DNA of 64,000 bases, taken from assembly GCA_027922465.2 (NCBI GenBank), contig BQMF02000285.1:496001-560000 (forward strand), written 5' to 3'. Source of the stretch: Turritopsis dohrnii. Its lineage: Eukaryota; Cnidaria; Hydrozoa; Anthoathecata; Oceaniidae. Under the pieces are notes generated by a model that was not told where the DNA came from, ran no database searches, and was given only the letters and a program-made list of their open reading frames with translations. Below, one piece after another: positions 1 to 13,083 of the stretch. Every line of letters begins with the position of its first letter. Position 1 is the first letter of the stretch. Made by a program: the position numbers and the translations under genes.

Positions 1-465
1 AAGTCACCTTTTATTCATGAAAAGGTGTTCATCTTGAATAAATAAAGTATTTCATCCTCAAAATTACAAAAGAAAATCCAAGGCTTAATTTCCCCTTTAA
101 TATTGGAAACGTTTCAGTGTCATCTGACCACGATCATCAGTTAAACATTGAATGTCTTTGATTATAGAGTAGCTGAAATGTAGCTAAAAGGTCAAGAGTA
201 CCAGTAAATGTTGTCAGTAACTTAACAGTAATGATTGTTCTTTTAGTTGTATGCGTTTGTGTAGTGTCAACATCAAGATGATTCAGTTTGTTTAGTTCAG
301 TTGTTAGTAAGATAATTGACTTTTTGTGATTGTTGATGACCTTTGGGAGACAGTATTATCTAACTTAATATTCTTGTTAGTCTCACTTCTCAGATGTTAT
401 TCATTAATGCTTTGTAATTTTTTTGTGATTTATAACACATTTATTTGTTTCTTTCTAAAATCTAG

Positions 466-3400
466 AAGTTGGTGCATCACAGCCACACATTAGTTATGTG
501 ACAAAAAGTGCCACAGTGGAGTTAAATCAATCCATCAATATTTCATGTGTTGCACGAAGCTTGAATACAATTGTAAAAATATTCCGGGTTTCTGCAAACA
601 ACTACATTGAGATGAAAGTTGCCGAAAACACTGGTTCTGCTCACTTTGCCTTAACTAGGTTTAATTATGACAAGGCAGGCACCTACATTTGCGAAGCCGA
701 AATTAATCATATAAGAGCACGAAGAGAAATTCAACTTGATCTTGCCCGTAAGCTCAGACTTCATTCTTTTTGTTTTGTTAACTTCCCCTCCGTTGTTTTC
801 ATTTCGCATTTCTATTCGATTTTAGTAAAGCCAGTTTTTAAAGTTCGTGGTTTGACTCATTTGGATTCAAAGACAGGCAGTAAGATAACCTTTGAATGCC
901 AACCAAATTTTGCTTCTGACTTTAACACTGCTTGGTATTACAATGGTGTTCCATATACACCAGCAAATGGTGTTTTGTTGACACTCACAAAACTTTCCAA
1001 GTCTCATTCTGGTATATATCAATGTGTTGTGGAAAACAACCATGGCAGTGACTCAAAGATGTTCTACCTTTCAGTTGGAAATTCTGGTACGAATTTAGTA
1101 TACCTTGTAGTAGTACTCATAATCTTTTTAGTGTAAGATTTTTATTTTGGATGGGCTGAGTATGCACATTACATAGCAATTCTGTTTCATATTAAATGTA
1201 AATTCAGTGAATATAGTGTTGACCTAGATGGTATTTCAGATTTTGCTATGCAAACTTCACCAGCAAATAAGATCCAAATTTTCACTCTTAGGTCATTAAA
1301 AAAAATTATTAAACAGCTTTTGCAACTCTATTTTTCAGTAATGTCTTTATTGATTTCTTTCTGAGATAAAATCTGTTCAGGGCTTTAGCTAGTCCTCACA
1401 GATAACCTATAACGTCATTTTTCCAATCACAATCAATTTCTCCATTTTTTTTTTTTTTTTTACTTCATCAGTGCCATACCCAGAGATTTTTTGGGCATAC
1501 CGTTGGTAACGTAATTAGTGACACCCGAAGCGCCCCTATGGTGGGCGCTGAGGGGTCAGAAAATTTTGAATTTCTGACCTTCCAGAACGCAGGAAAATGC
1601 ATTTCCTGTGTTACGAACGACGTAAGAATTGCCAAAGATAAACGCTTTAATTGAGCATTATTTATAATTTTCAGTTATCTTGATTACTAATGTTAGAGTC
1701 AGAATAACGTAACCAAGTCGATGAATGATAACTATATTTATACAGGGAAACTTAGTACATACATGGGACGTTTTAAAGATGCAGACAAATGGGGGATGTT
1801 TTTACTCGTGAACCCCAAACACGAGACTGAGCGTCTATCAATAGATGACTCTCTCAGTTTAACTTGTTAGCCTGCTTCATGGTTCGAAAATTCAATGTAC
1901 TTTTCAATAAATTATTCAAGAAGTTACGAACGTAAATGTGGTAGAATACAAAATGAAACAAAAACAAAATGATTGTTTATAATATATGTAAAAGCTCAAA
2001 GTATTTTGATCAAAGCATAATCATAATCATTGAAGTGTTATATCACACAAAAAAAGTTAGTAAGTGAGGAATTAACGTGTTTTTACTTGTGTCTAAAAAA
2101 ATAATAAAAATAATTTGGGCACATAGTTTGGGCGCCCATACCATTCAAACGGTAGCAAAATACGTCTGGGTACGGCACTGTTCATCCCCTAGTAACCCTA
2201 CACTGGGTCTTACACACCGTCCCCTAAGACCCCAAGCTGAAAGGTGACTGGCTCGTCAACTTCCTGATACAGTGAAAAACGTCATGTTCTCAAAATTTCT
2301 AGCTGATGCCCTGATTTTATCATATTTGTTTTCTTCAATGTTATAAATATTTGTGATGAAAAATTCGGTAAGACTAAAATGTTACATGATGTTTTGCATT
2401 AGGTCTTGCACCATACAATTTGCAGGTAACAAAGATCACACCTGTTATGGTGAGGCTGTCATGGAATTCATCTACAGCAACTATCAATGACGAAAATATA
2501 TCTTTTCAAGTGCAATGGATTGATCCATCTGGTCACGAGGAAGGACATGTTACAAATAAAACAGAGTTGATCATTGACCAGAAGTTGTATGGAGGTGTAC
2601 TGTATAAATTTCGCGTCTGTACCTTACATTCCCTGGAAAAGTATTTTCGTGACTGTGTTTTTACGAAAAAAAAGATGCTGGAGCTTCCACCAACTGAAAG
2701 CCCATATCTTTATAAAGTATTGGTTGATAAAGATGTAAGTTAAATCACTGACAACAAAATCAGTACCAATGCCAATATCTTAACACACCATAAGTACTGT
2801 AAAATCTGTACCAATATGTAAACGTACCATGAAATCAGTACTATAAAATAAATGGATACACGAACATGATTGCACGACAACTGGAATTGTAAATGGTTGA
2901 CAATTCCGATAAACAGAAAGTTAATGGAAATCTTTTATCGTACAATCAGGTATTCAATTTGATTTTTCTGTCACCCACTTCTAATAGAACGTTTACTTTT
3001 TTATAGGTTATCAAGATAAACTGGAATCCAATACCATACAAGACTTCCCTGGGAATAATTCGAAATTACACAATCTTTTGTCAGCAAGTGTTAAGTCATT
3101 CACTTGGCCCCCTGAAATCATTTACTGTTAATGGGAATGAAACATCTGCGAAAATCCCCTTTCTTGGTATTATGTTCAATAAGATCTGGATGCATGCCAC
3201 AAATACTGTTGGTCAAAGCCCTAACAGCAGTGTTTACATTGTCGCTACTGAAAATGGTATGTATATATCTTACATATAATAGCGAGTGTGCATATCAATT
3301 TTATTTTAGATCGTGATAAATTTTGTTGAATTTTACGGTCAGAATATTCTTAATCGTAGTCATATTCTTCATGAGGCCGTGCGCCTTTTTACGATTATTA

Positions 3401-6400
3401 TATAGTACACAATGTTTTTTTTTGTCATGGGGGAACCATTGCATTGCATCCCCAGGTGATTCAAATTTTTGTCATGGGTTTGCACACCTTAATTATCATT
3501 TTCGAAGCTGCATGTGGTAAAAATTTTACCTGGGTTACTATATACATATAATGTACAAAAATTATATGTTTTGTATGAATTTAGTATGAATTAGCGAAAA
3601 TAAATCAATGTCATGTGATATCTATGAGCATGATTTTTGGTGGCTAATATCAATGAACACATATGAAAATTAAGATTTGTCTGGGAGGTTGATCTTGATT
3701 TTGCTATTTTCTTGTAGATGATACAGAAATGACACTGTCAGCTAGTTGGAGTTTTGGTGATGGAGCATCTTCAAGGCGACCTGAATTAACCTGGACTCTT
3801 TTAAGGGATTCCAAAAACATAACTCATTTTCAGATTTTTTATGTAAAATTTCCGTATAAGAATTATTGGGATTCAGTTAAAACAATCACTGTGAGCGATA
3901 AATCTAAACGTAAGATTTATCTAAAAAATCTGACAAGTTCGGAAACATACCGTTTGACCATTGCGCCAGTTTACAAATTTGTCAACGAGTTCAGAGAGAC
4001 TTCATACTATTATGGAAGACGAACACATGCCATTCTTCATGAAGACTTAAATTTTAATAAATCATTCAAGAAGTCATTGTTCCAGTTTGATGAGATAAAG
4101 GCACCAGAGAATTTGAAATGTTCTGGACTAAATAGAAATAGCATTCTCATTTCTTGGCACCCTCCACCACGGACCAAGTACTCTATAAAGAACTATATTG
4201 TTTACATTAAGTCTGAAAAAAGTAGTGTAGAGACAATTTATAGTGTTGTCGATAGTCATTTGCTGCTTCACAACCTCACAGATACCTGGTACATTGTACG
4301 AGTCCACGCAGATAATGAAAAGTTGAATAACAATGTGGTAGTTTATGAGGCTGGTTACATTTCATGTCGAACTAAAATTGATAGTAAGTTTGTTTGTATA
4401 TAAGACTTATTGAAGATATTGTAAATTTGAAGATATTCTCTAAATATCAACTAATTTCTAACCTGTTTCTTTAGCACCTTCTGCGCCACTCAATGTCAGC
4501 TACAACATTATTTATGTGCATATGGATATTGGAGTGGAGAAGAAAATGTTTTTGGTTGCTAAATGGAAGCCACCTTTGTATACAGGAGAAAGTATATACT
4601 CATACGATGTTACTTTGAAGGAAAAAGCAATTGAAGGCATACCCTTTCCCTTCATAAGAAAGGTTTATAAAGTGTTGCTGGAAGAACGTTCTGATGAATG
4701 GATCTATTCAGTACCGATGACAATCTCAGGACCAGGCGTTGAAATAGAAATCCAAATTACACCATTTAATGATGTTGGTCAGGGGAAAAAGTTCAGTATA
4801 AAAACTGCAGGTATGTAAAGATTTTCAGGGCTTCATAGTTACACTTTCCTTGGATAAAGTTTGAATCTGTAATAATAGTTTTTGTGAAACTTGAAACAGC
4901 TTTTGATTTTTTGCTGGTAGAACTTAAAACAGCTTTTTACTTTCAATTTTTTGCTGGTATTGGTTTCTTTGCTTTCATTTGCGTTTCTTCGTTTCGGTAC
5001 CTCGACAATGAAAAATTTAATTTTTTCTCAACAATACACAGTTTTCAAAATAAAACATTCTGTAAATTATACATATAGAATTTACTTTCTTTCTCAATGA
5101 ACTTTCTTTCGAGTAAAAATCAAAAGTTAAATCATCTATGAGTATGAATGAGCTTTGTCTCTTGTAACTGAGCATTCCACCAAGTATTTTAAGTTATTCA
5201 GCAAACAAGGATTAGGTCAATACCTTACCTTGATAAAGAAATAAACAAGTGGGTTGTTCGAAATGTTGGTTGTAAGCTTTTCTTATTATCAAACCAGATT
5301 CACAAAAATGCGACTATTTTCCCAAAAAGATATAAAAATTTTATCACATATTGTGTGTACATTAATATCCATAAAGGTATCATTAAATAATTACAATGGT
5401 TTACTACCATCAACCTTTTACTCAGGTAAAAATGTTGTCCTTGCTAATCAGGGTGAAATTGAATTTGATACCACAAAAGAACTTATTTTAAAATTATTAT
5501 GAAATGAAGATGTTCATGGTCAAATGATATAATTTTTGCAAAGGAGTTAAAAAGTGACTGAGAAGTTATGGAGATAGCTAAAAATTATAAGACCTTAATG
5601 CGACTAATATTTCCCTTTAAACAACTGAATATCAACAACCGCATCAATGTGTTAGGAAATTGCATCATAATAAAGGTATGATCTTTATTGTTGCAGAAGC
5701 TTGACAAGTTTCCTATCCTTTATATCATTAAAACTATTTTATTCAACAGAACACTTGCTTTTTGTAACTCAGATAACTATATTACATTGTGTAGTCAAAT
5801 ACAGGTTTACAAATGAAGTAAAGAAAATTGTCAAACATTTTAATACTACAGTATATTATGTAGTATTTAAAAAACTTTTGGATAGACATATAAGAAAAGC
5901 AATCCAAATCTCTACTCACAAGTATTTTTTGTAGCATTTCAAATTAGGACAGAAGAGTTAATATCAAAAAAGGGATGGGTTTAAAGTGGCATTTATAAAA
6001 TCAAATTAAAATATTCAGAATAAACATCTCTGTTCAAAAAAATAATGTTCATATTCATTATTTATTACGTGATAAAAATGACTTTCGTTAATCCCAAATG
6101 GAAAAACAACAACAGAATTTGGTAGTGAAAATATTACACATCCATTCAACTAAATCGCTACAACGCTGTAAGTAGAAGTTCGTGTTCTAGCTTGATTTCA
6201 CTCGCAGTTTTTGCACAAAATCAATTTTGTTGAAACCGCGAAAAATAATACGCGGGAAAAAAATTGAATAAAACTCCGATTGTTTTGGAATTTCAATCCT
6301 TGTTACAAGAAATAGCAGTTAAAAAATGCAAAGCTACTAACAAGATGCTTTTTTTCTTCATCTTCTAATTCATCAACAACAATGACAGTCGAGGTACTAA

Positions 6401-8588
6401 TTTTACAAAACTTTTTAAGGCAACACTAAACTAGCACGATTTATTTCCATCATTTAATGTTTTATCTATTTTTATCGTTTATTTTCCACTTTTTAACTCT
6501 GTAAGAACCAGTACTGCATCCTTTTACCACACAATGATAAGCCATTTTGCGTTGAAGATTTACTCGAAATTATCGTGCTAATTACACATGGAGCTGTTTC
6601 TTTGGAGACGCGCTTTCTTTGAAACCCGTGTATTGGTCATTCCCGAAAATGAAGCCAAGTGTTTTTCCAAAAAAAGTCATAGTTGCCAAAATAAAACTAC
6701 GCGAAAATACATCACGTTAAGGTCATTGATTATTTCGTTTTTCTGTCTTCATTAGATGAAAAACATATTACACCGGAGAACCGGCTTAAGATTAGAAGTC
6801 ACGGAAGTTTTTGAGAAGATGTTCCAAACCGCCTGTGCTCGTACTTAACAACAATTCATTTTTGTACGTTTTAGCTATCTACGAACCAAAACTCGATTCA
6901 CAAAACAGACCAACTGTGGATTCGACGAACAATTTATCACTTGATATAAGCACTGGTGTTGTTATTGGAATTGCAGTGTCAGCATTCTTTTTATTAATTT
7001 TTATAATTGTATGTATAATAAAAGAACCATTAAAGAGACGGAAAGAAAGTCAAAATATACGAAATGAGAGGGACGATTCTTATTTATACTTGGAGCGTCT
7101 AAAGATAGTACCTGAAGAGTCAATGACGTCACAGAAAACTATTTCAACTGATCGCAGTACGTATCTGTCTCACCACAGAAACAAGAAAAGTTAGTTTTAT
7201 TGTTTGCTTTGTTTTTTCTAATTTTCTTTTGTCGATGTGTATATCTTTAAATGAATTTGTTATCTTTTATAGGGCCCCCTTGCAATGGGTATAATGTAAG
7301 TTCGTAAGATCAAGTCATGGAAAAGTTCTTTTTGGTAGTGATAGTTTTACTGAGTTGCGTGTATGTTTGTTTTTCTAGCTTATGAAACCATCTTTGAATT
7401 GCTTCGTGTGGCGTCCATCGACGAAGCGGGATGACAGCACTTCGACACAACAAGACATCTTCTCGAGAAGCTCGTCTAGCTCATGTAACTACAATCATAT
7501 TTTAAGGTAAGCATTCTTGAGGATTGCAATGCTGCTGTTCTTTGTATACTTCTTCAACTATCCCGATTAAAAGAATTCGTTTTATTGAATCCCTTTCCAC
7601 ATTGACCCAGAAATGCTTTATTCTCTTGTGGTCCTCCACTCATGGTCTGCTTCATAGATCTTATTTCACTGAACCCTCACTAAATCCAAACTGAATCCGC
7701 CTGTATTTATGAGCCTCTTCGAATAATCTACTGACAGTACTTGAAAATCGTTTAACTTGTTCTTTTCAGTTGTATGTGTTGTGACGTTGATCGTGGTCCG
7801 CGCTGTTGTTCGAAATGTCGTCAAAATAGCACTCTCTACGGTAAGTGGCATCACTCCCTCTTTAATATACCTAGCCTAGCTTTCAGGCTACCTAATTTTC
7901 AGACTAATCATTATCCTGGCAAACGGCAAACGATTCAGTTTTAGCTACTGCTGCTTTTCATGTTGCTCTCTGATGTATTCTCTAATGTTTCCTCAACTGT
8001 AACAAGCACATCCTTTTTGACCTGATTTCTTGTTTTTATGTTTCAGGAAGTTCAGCCTCTGGAAAGAGAGACTCTAAAGATAGTATGGTTAAAGTAAGAT
8101 AGAAGCCCTCGATTTTTTTTTATGAATGTATTTCGTATTTTTTCTTTGTGCTGGGGTTACATGAAGAAAAATATGACATAGCGAAACGGGATTTATTTGA
8201 AAGTTATTTTTTTGAACATTATGTAACGAACGCTTGGCATCAGAGAAAACTCTGACATTTTCCTATTTCATTATAATGTTATATATTACATGAAGATAAA
8301 ACATTCTGACTAGGCGAGATCCCTCTTTTATGCAAGTAGATTGCGATTCAGGCTAGAGATGTTTCGTCTTGTAACCCGAATCTCGTAAACAAAAGAAATA
8401 AATCTGATAGTAAAACGCACCGTCAACTTCTTAACTTCCCTGCTGTTACTGGTTTCTTTTCACTCCTTTAGATATATTCCACGAATTCATCGAAAACCAC
8501 GAATCAAGACTCAACAACTTCTATCAACCATTCTAGCAGCGAACTGGTTGGTGCCTGCTCCCTACTGTACAGACAGGGTGACTTGTAA
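466..8588 (+). CDS. Ig/FN3 transmembrane receptor, 5' incomplete
   Basis: This looks like a cell-surface adhesion or signalling receptor. Visible exons are 466-747, 826-1086, 2403-2734, 3007-3256, 3718-4383, 4475-4810, 6875-7189, 7273-7295, 7379-7506, 7770-7840, 8047-8093 and 8472-8588. All have AG/GT borders, and the phases join into one open frame of about 941 residues. Exons 1 and 2 each encode an Ig-like domain (ISC..YICEAE; FECQ..YQCVVE). Exons 3-6 encode about five FN3-like domains (for example MVRLSWN, ILISWHPPP). Exon 7 holds one hydrophobic span (GVVIGIAVSAFFLLIFIIVC) followed by basic residues. The cytoplasmic tail has a YLYLERL tyrosine motif, a Ser-rich stretch and a cysteine-rich exon (CMCC..CCSKC). 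The signal peptide and first exons lie upstream of the window. Domain order is seen; the gene family is not recognised. DCC-like, allorecognition-type or cytokine-receptor-like proteins are all possible. Confidence 0.8.
1469..2180. mobile_element. 712-bp MITE with 5-bp target duplication
   Basis: The element sits in the intron between the second Ig exon and the first FN3 exon of the receptor gene. Its ends are inverted repeats: CAGTGCCATACCCAGA on the left and TCTGGGTACGGCACTG on the right. TTCAT occurs immediately outside both ends (1464-1468 and 2181-2185), giving a 5-bp target duplication. No transposase ORF is seen, so it is non-autonomous. The superfamily is uncertain; the CAGTG terminus suggests a CACTA/Chapaev/Transib-like or hAT relative. 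Confidence 0.8.
3265..3545 (+). repeat. Dispersed repeat, AATAGCGAGTGTG family, copy A
   Basis: This intronic sequence of the receptor gene shares long blocks with 10705-11250. The shared blocks are the start ATATAATAGCGAGTGTG, an internal GATAAATTTTGTTGAATTTT, CATTGCATTGCATCCCCA, and a 3' hairpin of the form GGTAAAA..TTTTACC before a GGGTTACTA end. Copy A is shorter than copy B because internal sequence is lost. There is no ORF. The 3' hairpin followed by CTA is reminiscent of Helitron ends but is not sufficient for assignment. Confidence 0.65.
4811..6874 (+). other. Large intron of the receptor gene
   Basis: This 2-kb intron separates the last FN3 exon from the membrane-spanning exon. An alternative acceptor at 6755 would lead within 20 codons to a stop, whereas the acceptor at 6874 continues the frame into the membrane segment, so 6875 was chosen as exon start. 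No other coding sequence or clear transposon ends were recognised in it. Confidence 0.5.
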
Positions 8589-9794
8589 ATATAATATTTT
8601 TCTATATATCTGTAAATAAGAGTTATGAGTAACTCATATGTTGTATTTATATAAATATACATATATATATCTATATTACAGAGCCATATGTATCTTACTA
8701 ATTTACTTGTAATTTTTTGTTTCCCGTCAAAACTATTTCACTAGAATTGAACAGATGAATAATCAAGTGGCAGAATCTAACCTCCTTTTTTCTTCTCCGT
8801 TAACGCAACCATGTCTCTTTTTCTCATTAAAAGTTTAAAATGCGCAAGGTGGTCACGTGATAGCTATGTTTACGTTTTTCCGTCAACCGTAATATTATCG
8901 CATTCTCTACTACTGAACCCGAATTTCCCGTGATCCGCTTTTTAGCATCTTTTACGTGATGAAAAGAAACAAGAAACGATTTATAATTTTTTTAATGTAT
9001 ACTAATACTTTTATGAAAAATGAAAACAAAATTGCTGATGCGAACGTAGCATACAACTTCATTCTGCTGCTGGCAACTGCTTCGGTTACCGGTTCATTCA
9101 GACGTTAACACTACTGTTATTTGAATGTTTTATTCTGCAATTATGAGAGATGAAGTATATGTCTACTGATTTTCATGGCTTTTGGAAGCATTGAGTTGTC
9201 AGGATGTTCCCTATGTTACAAACGTGTAACTTTCGGTTTAATCCTCGGATTATCAAGTGAAAAGAATACAGTTTCCTTGTACACGTACAGGTAACCGTCG
9301 GCGACTCGGTGTCACAAAGGCTTTAGCTTCATTTATGTATGATTTTTAAGATTTATGAACCTAGTTGAATTCGATCCAATATGTCACGTGATCAGTTTCA
9401 ACCAATCAGAATGAACAAATAGTGTTGTTCTGAAGAAGCTGTCACGTGACTTTTGGTGAACGATGAAATGAGTGATGTTAAATTATAACCGTTAATGTTC
9501 ACGTACACACATATATGGAGGGGCCTTATTTTGTATGCGTACTCTAACAAGAAATAAAGCGCTTGTTAAATTCAATAAATATTTTTATATTCCCATTTAC
9601 TTCCTGCTCGGTTACGGTTAAGCAGGCAGGTATGGATGCTTACAAAGAAGATATCCCTGGGAAACTTGAGAATATGATTGCAAACATTTTTAATTTCAAA
9701 ATTTGTGGTAGTGAGAATAAAGCATTCGGTTGTTCTACAATATTTTCTGACAGCATCAAACTTCACATTACAGAATCAGCATTCTTCTTTTCTC

Positions 9795-9876
9795 CAACCT
9801 CGATCCCAGGGTTTCTTGTCTTTTCGATACGTATACGGTGCCGCATCCGTATATCGAAAAGGCAAGAAACCTTTGG
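9795..9876. repeat. Hairpin MITE with CAACCTCG..CCCAGGG arm
   Basis: The left arm runs CAACCTCGATCCCAGGGTTTCTTG. The right half returns through CGAAAAGGCAAGAAACC, so the unit can fold on itself around GCATC. The outer right arm has decayed. Relatives occur at 12791-12835, 36708-36791 (near-perfect), 53721-53770, about 54310-54330 and 60410-60470. Confidence 0.6.
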
Positions 9877-10704
9877 TAATCTGTTCATTCATTCTATAAT
9901 TGTCATTACCGAAATTATATATTGAACTTAACAAACTACAGAAAATGGCAAAATTTTTGGAGAAATTACTTCCCGTTGGTCTTTTTCATTGAAGTCGATT
10001 ATTAGGAAAAAATCCTGACACTGATATTCCCAGTGTTCTAGCACAAATCTAACTAACTATGCGAAAGTAAGAAAGACATTCCAAGTTCAGTTTGGTGCGG
10101 ATTTGAACTTAGCACACAACAACAACACTTGATTCATGTAAAATACGATATGAAGTTTTTGTGCTCGAATTTCGATTTTAAAATGGATTTATTGATTTAT
10201 GGATGACTGGTTTATTCGAGAGGAGTGTATTTTTCTTATGATGTAAGTAAGCAACTTGAGAAGAAAACTGTTTCCGAATATTTATTACGGTAGCAGCGAT
10301 AGCGAATACCGTATTAAAACACCCGCGGACTCCTACTACTACTACTCCGGCCGAAATGGCAATGAGTCTGTTAGAATCTGCGAGTCCCCACTAAAAACTC
10401 AATGTACATTCTAATGAACGAACGCAGCCTTTTGAATTTTCGAAGGTTTTAAATCACATACATTTAAAATACGTTTTCTTTGATATTTTATCACTTAATT
10501 GATGAAGGAATGGATATTAATCAAATAATCAAATTTACGTGTCAGTAAAGCACAGATTAGACTTTCTTATTACTTTCTACGTTTGTTAGCTATCTGTTCT
10601 GTCTTTGAACATCAAAGTTTTCAAAGTGTGTACTGTACTTGTATGTATGTATTTTTATAACTGAGGAGTTTTATCATCCTGTATAAATATTAGTCAATAA
10701 TCTT

Positions 10705-11250
10705 ATATATAATAGCGAGTGTGTGTCACACTTTTATTTTGGAGAGTGATAAATTTTGTTGAATTTTACGGTCAAAATCTTCTTAATCGTGGTCATATTT
10801 TTCGTTAGGCCATGCGTTTTTTTACGATTATTATATAGTAGCAAGTGCCGTGACGTCAGTTTTTTAATCTATCACGGGGAATCATTGCATTGCATCCCCA
10901 ATCGAATGTGACGTTTTTGGGGAAATAACTCGAGACCCAATAGGGAAAACTGACGTTTTTTAGGTTCCACGATACGGGTGATGGGGTGACGCAACATTTG
11001 CACCTAAATTATTTTTGGTACTGCGGCTATGACGTCATCAAAATCTTTGATCGAAGATATCTCTTTAACGGTTGGTCATAGCAAAACGATCCCATAGATT
11101 TTTTTTATCAGTTTTTCGAGCTCTACAACATGGGTACACTTTTAAGTCGCGAATCCGTAATTAAAATTTTCGTCACGGGGGGAACGCGATATTTGACACA
11201 TCGTTTTCGAAGTTAAAGTTGGTAAAAATTTTTACCCGGGTTACTAGTAA
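10705..11250 (+). repeat. Dispersed repeat, AATAGCGAGTGTG family, copy B
   Basis: This is the longer copy of the family at 3265-3545. It includes CATTGCATTGCATCCCCAATCG, TGACGTCATC-like blocks and a terminal hairpin GTAAAAATTTTTAC a few bases before CTAG. The CATTGCA..CCCCAATCGAA block is shared with 11760-11815 and, inverted, with 17890-17925, so at least four partial copies lie in the window. No coding capacity was seen. Confidence 0.65.
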
Positions 11251-11639
11251 TAATAATAACAAGTACTTTTGCTGCTACCGTTTTGCGCCATCTGGCTCTT
11301 GTTATTATTCAATCCGGTTTTTGGGTTGCGCTAGCTATAATAAATTTCTAAAAGAAACGCACAGCCTAAAAGCTTTTAAACAAAACAATCACCAGAAAGC
11401 ACAAAGAAGGGAATGTATAATAACCACATCGAGGGCTGAGTATTTTGTTTCAGTAAACACTAAAACATCACGATTCTTATCGTTTATTATAGTTTCATGA
11501 AACTTTTTGCCGGGCCCGTTGACTTTAGATAAACTATCTTACGGAAGAATTTTTGTAACAAGTTTTTTTTAGCAAGTTAAGCATGGTTGATGCTGCTACC
11601 ATATTTGGCTCTGGCTATCTGGTCATCTTGTTTCACATC

Positions 11640-11830
11640 TATATATTAATAGCCGATTCTCTGTTTGTTTGTTTGTTTGTTTGTTCGTTTGTTTGTAAGT
11701 CACGCAAAATGGTAGATTGAGTTGTGAGCGAAATTATTTCTTTTTTTGTGTGCGACGTGAGTTCGAAGCAAATACATTGCAACCCCAATCGAACGTGACT
11801 TTTTTTGGCTGATGAACTAATAGGAATAAC
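11640..11830 (+). repeat. AATAGCCGATTCTCTG repeat with TGTT microsatellite
   Basis: It begins TATTAATAGCCGATTCTCTG, continues into six TTTG-type tandem units, and then a segment shared with the 10.7-kb repeat. An inverted relative ends near 18030 (ACAAACAAACAGACAGACAGAG followed by AATCGGCTATTA). This is a typical dispersed invertebrate repeat with an internal microsatellite. Confidence 0.55.
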
Positions 11831-13083
11831 GTTTTATTTTTATCATTATTGTTAGTTTTATATTCCACGTTGACTTGGCTTTGAAAACAGTACATCAACT
11901 AAATACAAAGAAACTAACTGATTAAACATTTTGGACAAAAAGCAGCAGTGGCACAACGTGGCAGCATGTGCGGTTTGCCACTGACTCTTGCCTGACTGTC
12001 TGAGACGGGTGAACATTTTTTTTTGAGCAATCAAAATGTTTAAAAACCGATAGGTAAAAAAAGAGTATCATATCAAAACAAAACGTGCCTTTTTTCTCTC
12101 CTCCGTGTGAACTTTTTAAGACGAGAAACCATTTTCCCCCATACGTTTGATAGCACCCATGTTAGAGCGCGTAACTTTTTTAAAACAAAAGTTAATAAAA
12201 AGTTGAAGTTTTCTCTCTATACGTTTTGAGTGTATTGTTACACTGATAAAAGATTGGTTTTACCAGAGGTTGTGACTTCGAATCTGCTTTTGGTTGTACG
12301 AGCCGTTTATAAGGAAATTTGACGTTTATTGATACAGTGATACAGAGCAGGTGGACATGGGCGGCGAGCGACGCCGCCTTGGCGACTAGTTATATTTAAA
12401 ATGGCCTTACGACGACGACCCACCGAATAATAGGTTGCGCTTTTTCGAGAGAGGGCGGCTAGGCGGATTTACACACAGCGAATTTTTCGCGCGAAGCTAA
12501 TTTTTCGCTCCTGGACCATTGTTTTGGAAAAGCCGATTGGGCAATAAAACTTCACGTCATCGAATTTTTAGCCATCTTCAAGAGTAGGAATGAGTTCAAC
12601 TTTTTCGCTTGTCTAAAATTCGCTTGTGATTACAAACCAATCAAAGTACACACAAAATGCTGATTAAGTAATAACTAATTTAGTACTTCTTAAATTTATT
12701 CATCTTGTTTGTTTACAACTAGCCATGATGAATGAAAACAGTAATTCGAACACCAAAAAATATTTATTTATTTATTTATTGTTGTTTGTCTGCAACCTCG
12801 AACCCAGGGTGTTTCTTGCCTTTTCGATATACGAATATATATGTTGGTTTGTCTGCTTATCGTTTTACACTTTCATTTTCAGTTTTCTCTCAGTGTTTCA
12901 ATCACAATTTCTCTCAATCCCGTCGTCAGACCTTGTCCATAGTCTCGTGCACTTTTTTTTCTTTTCTTTTCTTTTTTTTTCTCCCCTTACACATTTTATC
13001 AAGTTATTTAATAATAATAATATTTAATAATATTATTTTTATTTGAAATTTATGTTCTAGGGAGAAGAACCATATATTATTGT

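Larger units (their letters stand above)
8589..13083. other. Intergenic, repeat-rich, no host gene seen
   Basis: This is the 3' UTR and spacer after the receptor gene; several AATAAA-like signals occur, for example near 9553. It contains a palindromic MITE (9795-9876), copy B of the AATAGCGAGTGTG repeat (10705-11250), a related repeat with a TGTT microsatellite (11640-11830), and a CpG-richer block around 12355-12640 with several TTCGC/GCGAA motifs, possibly another repeat or the promoter of the genes at 13.1-13.5 kb. Open frames here are short and lack recognisable domains. Confidence 0.6.

Noticed and set aside
6756..6815. Alternative exon of the receptor gene after acceptor at 6755
   Set aside because: It reads into a stop before any membrane segment; the acceptor at 6874 keeps the frame to the transmembrane exon.
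10705..11250. Helitron based on hairpin plus CTAG end
   Set aside because: The other copy ends in CTAT, no conserved 5' TC end was found, and there is no Rep/helicase; left as an unclassified repeat.
11660..11700. CRISPR-like or regulatory tandem array
   Set aside because: Simple TTTG microsatellite without unique spacers in a eukaryotic repeat.
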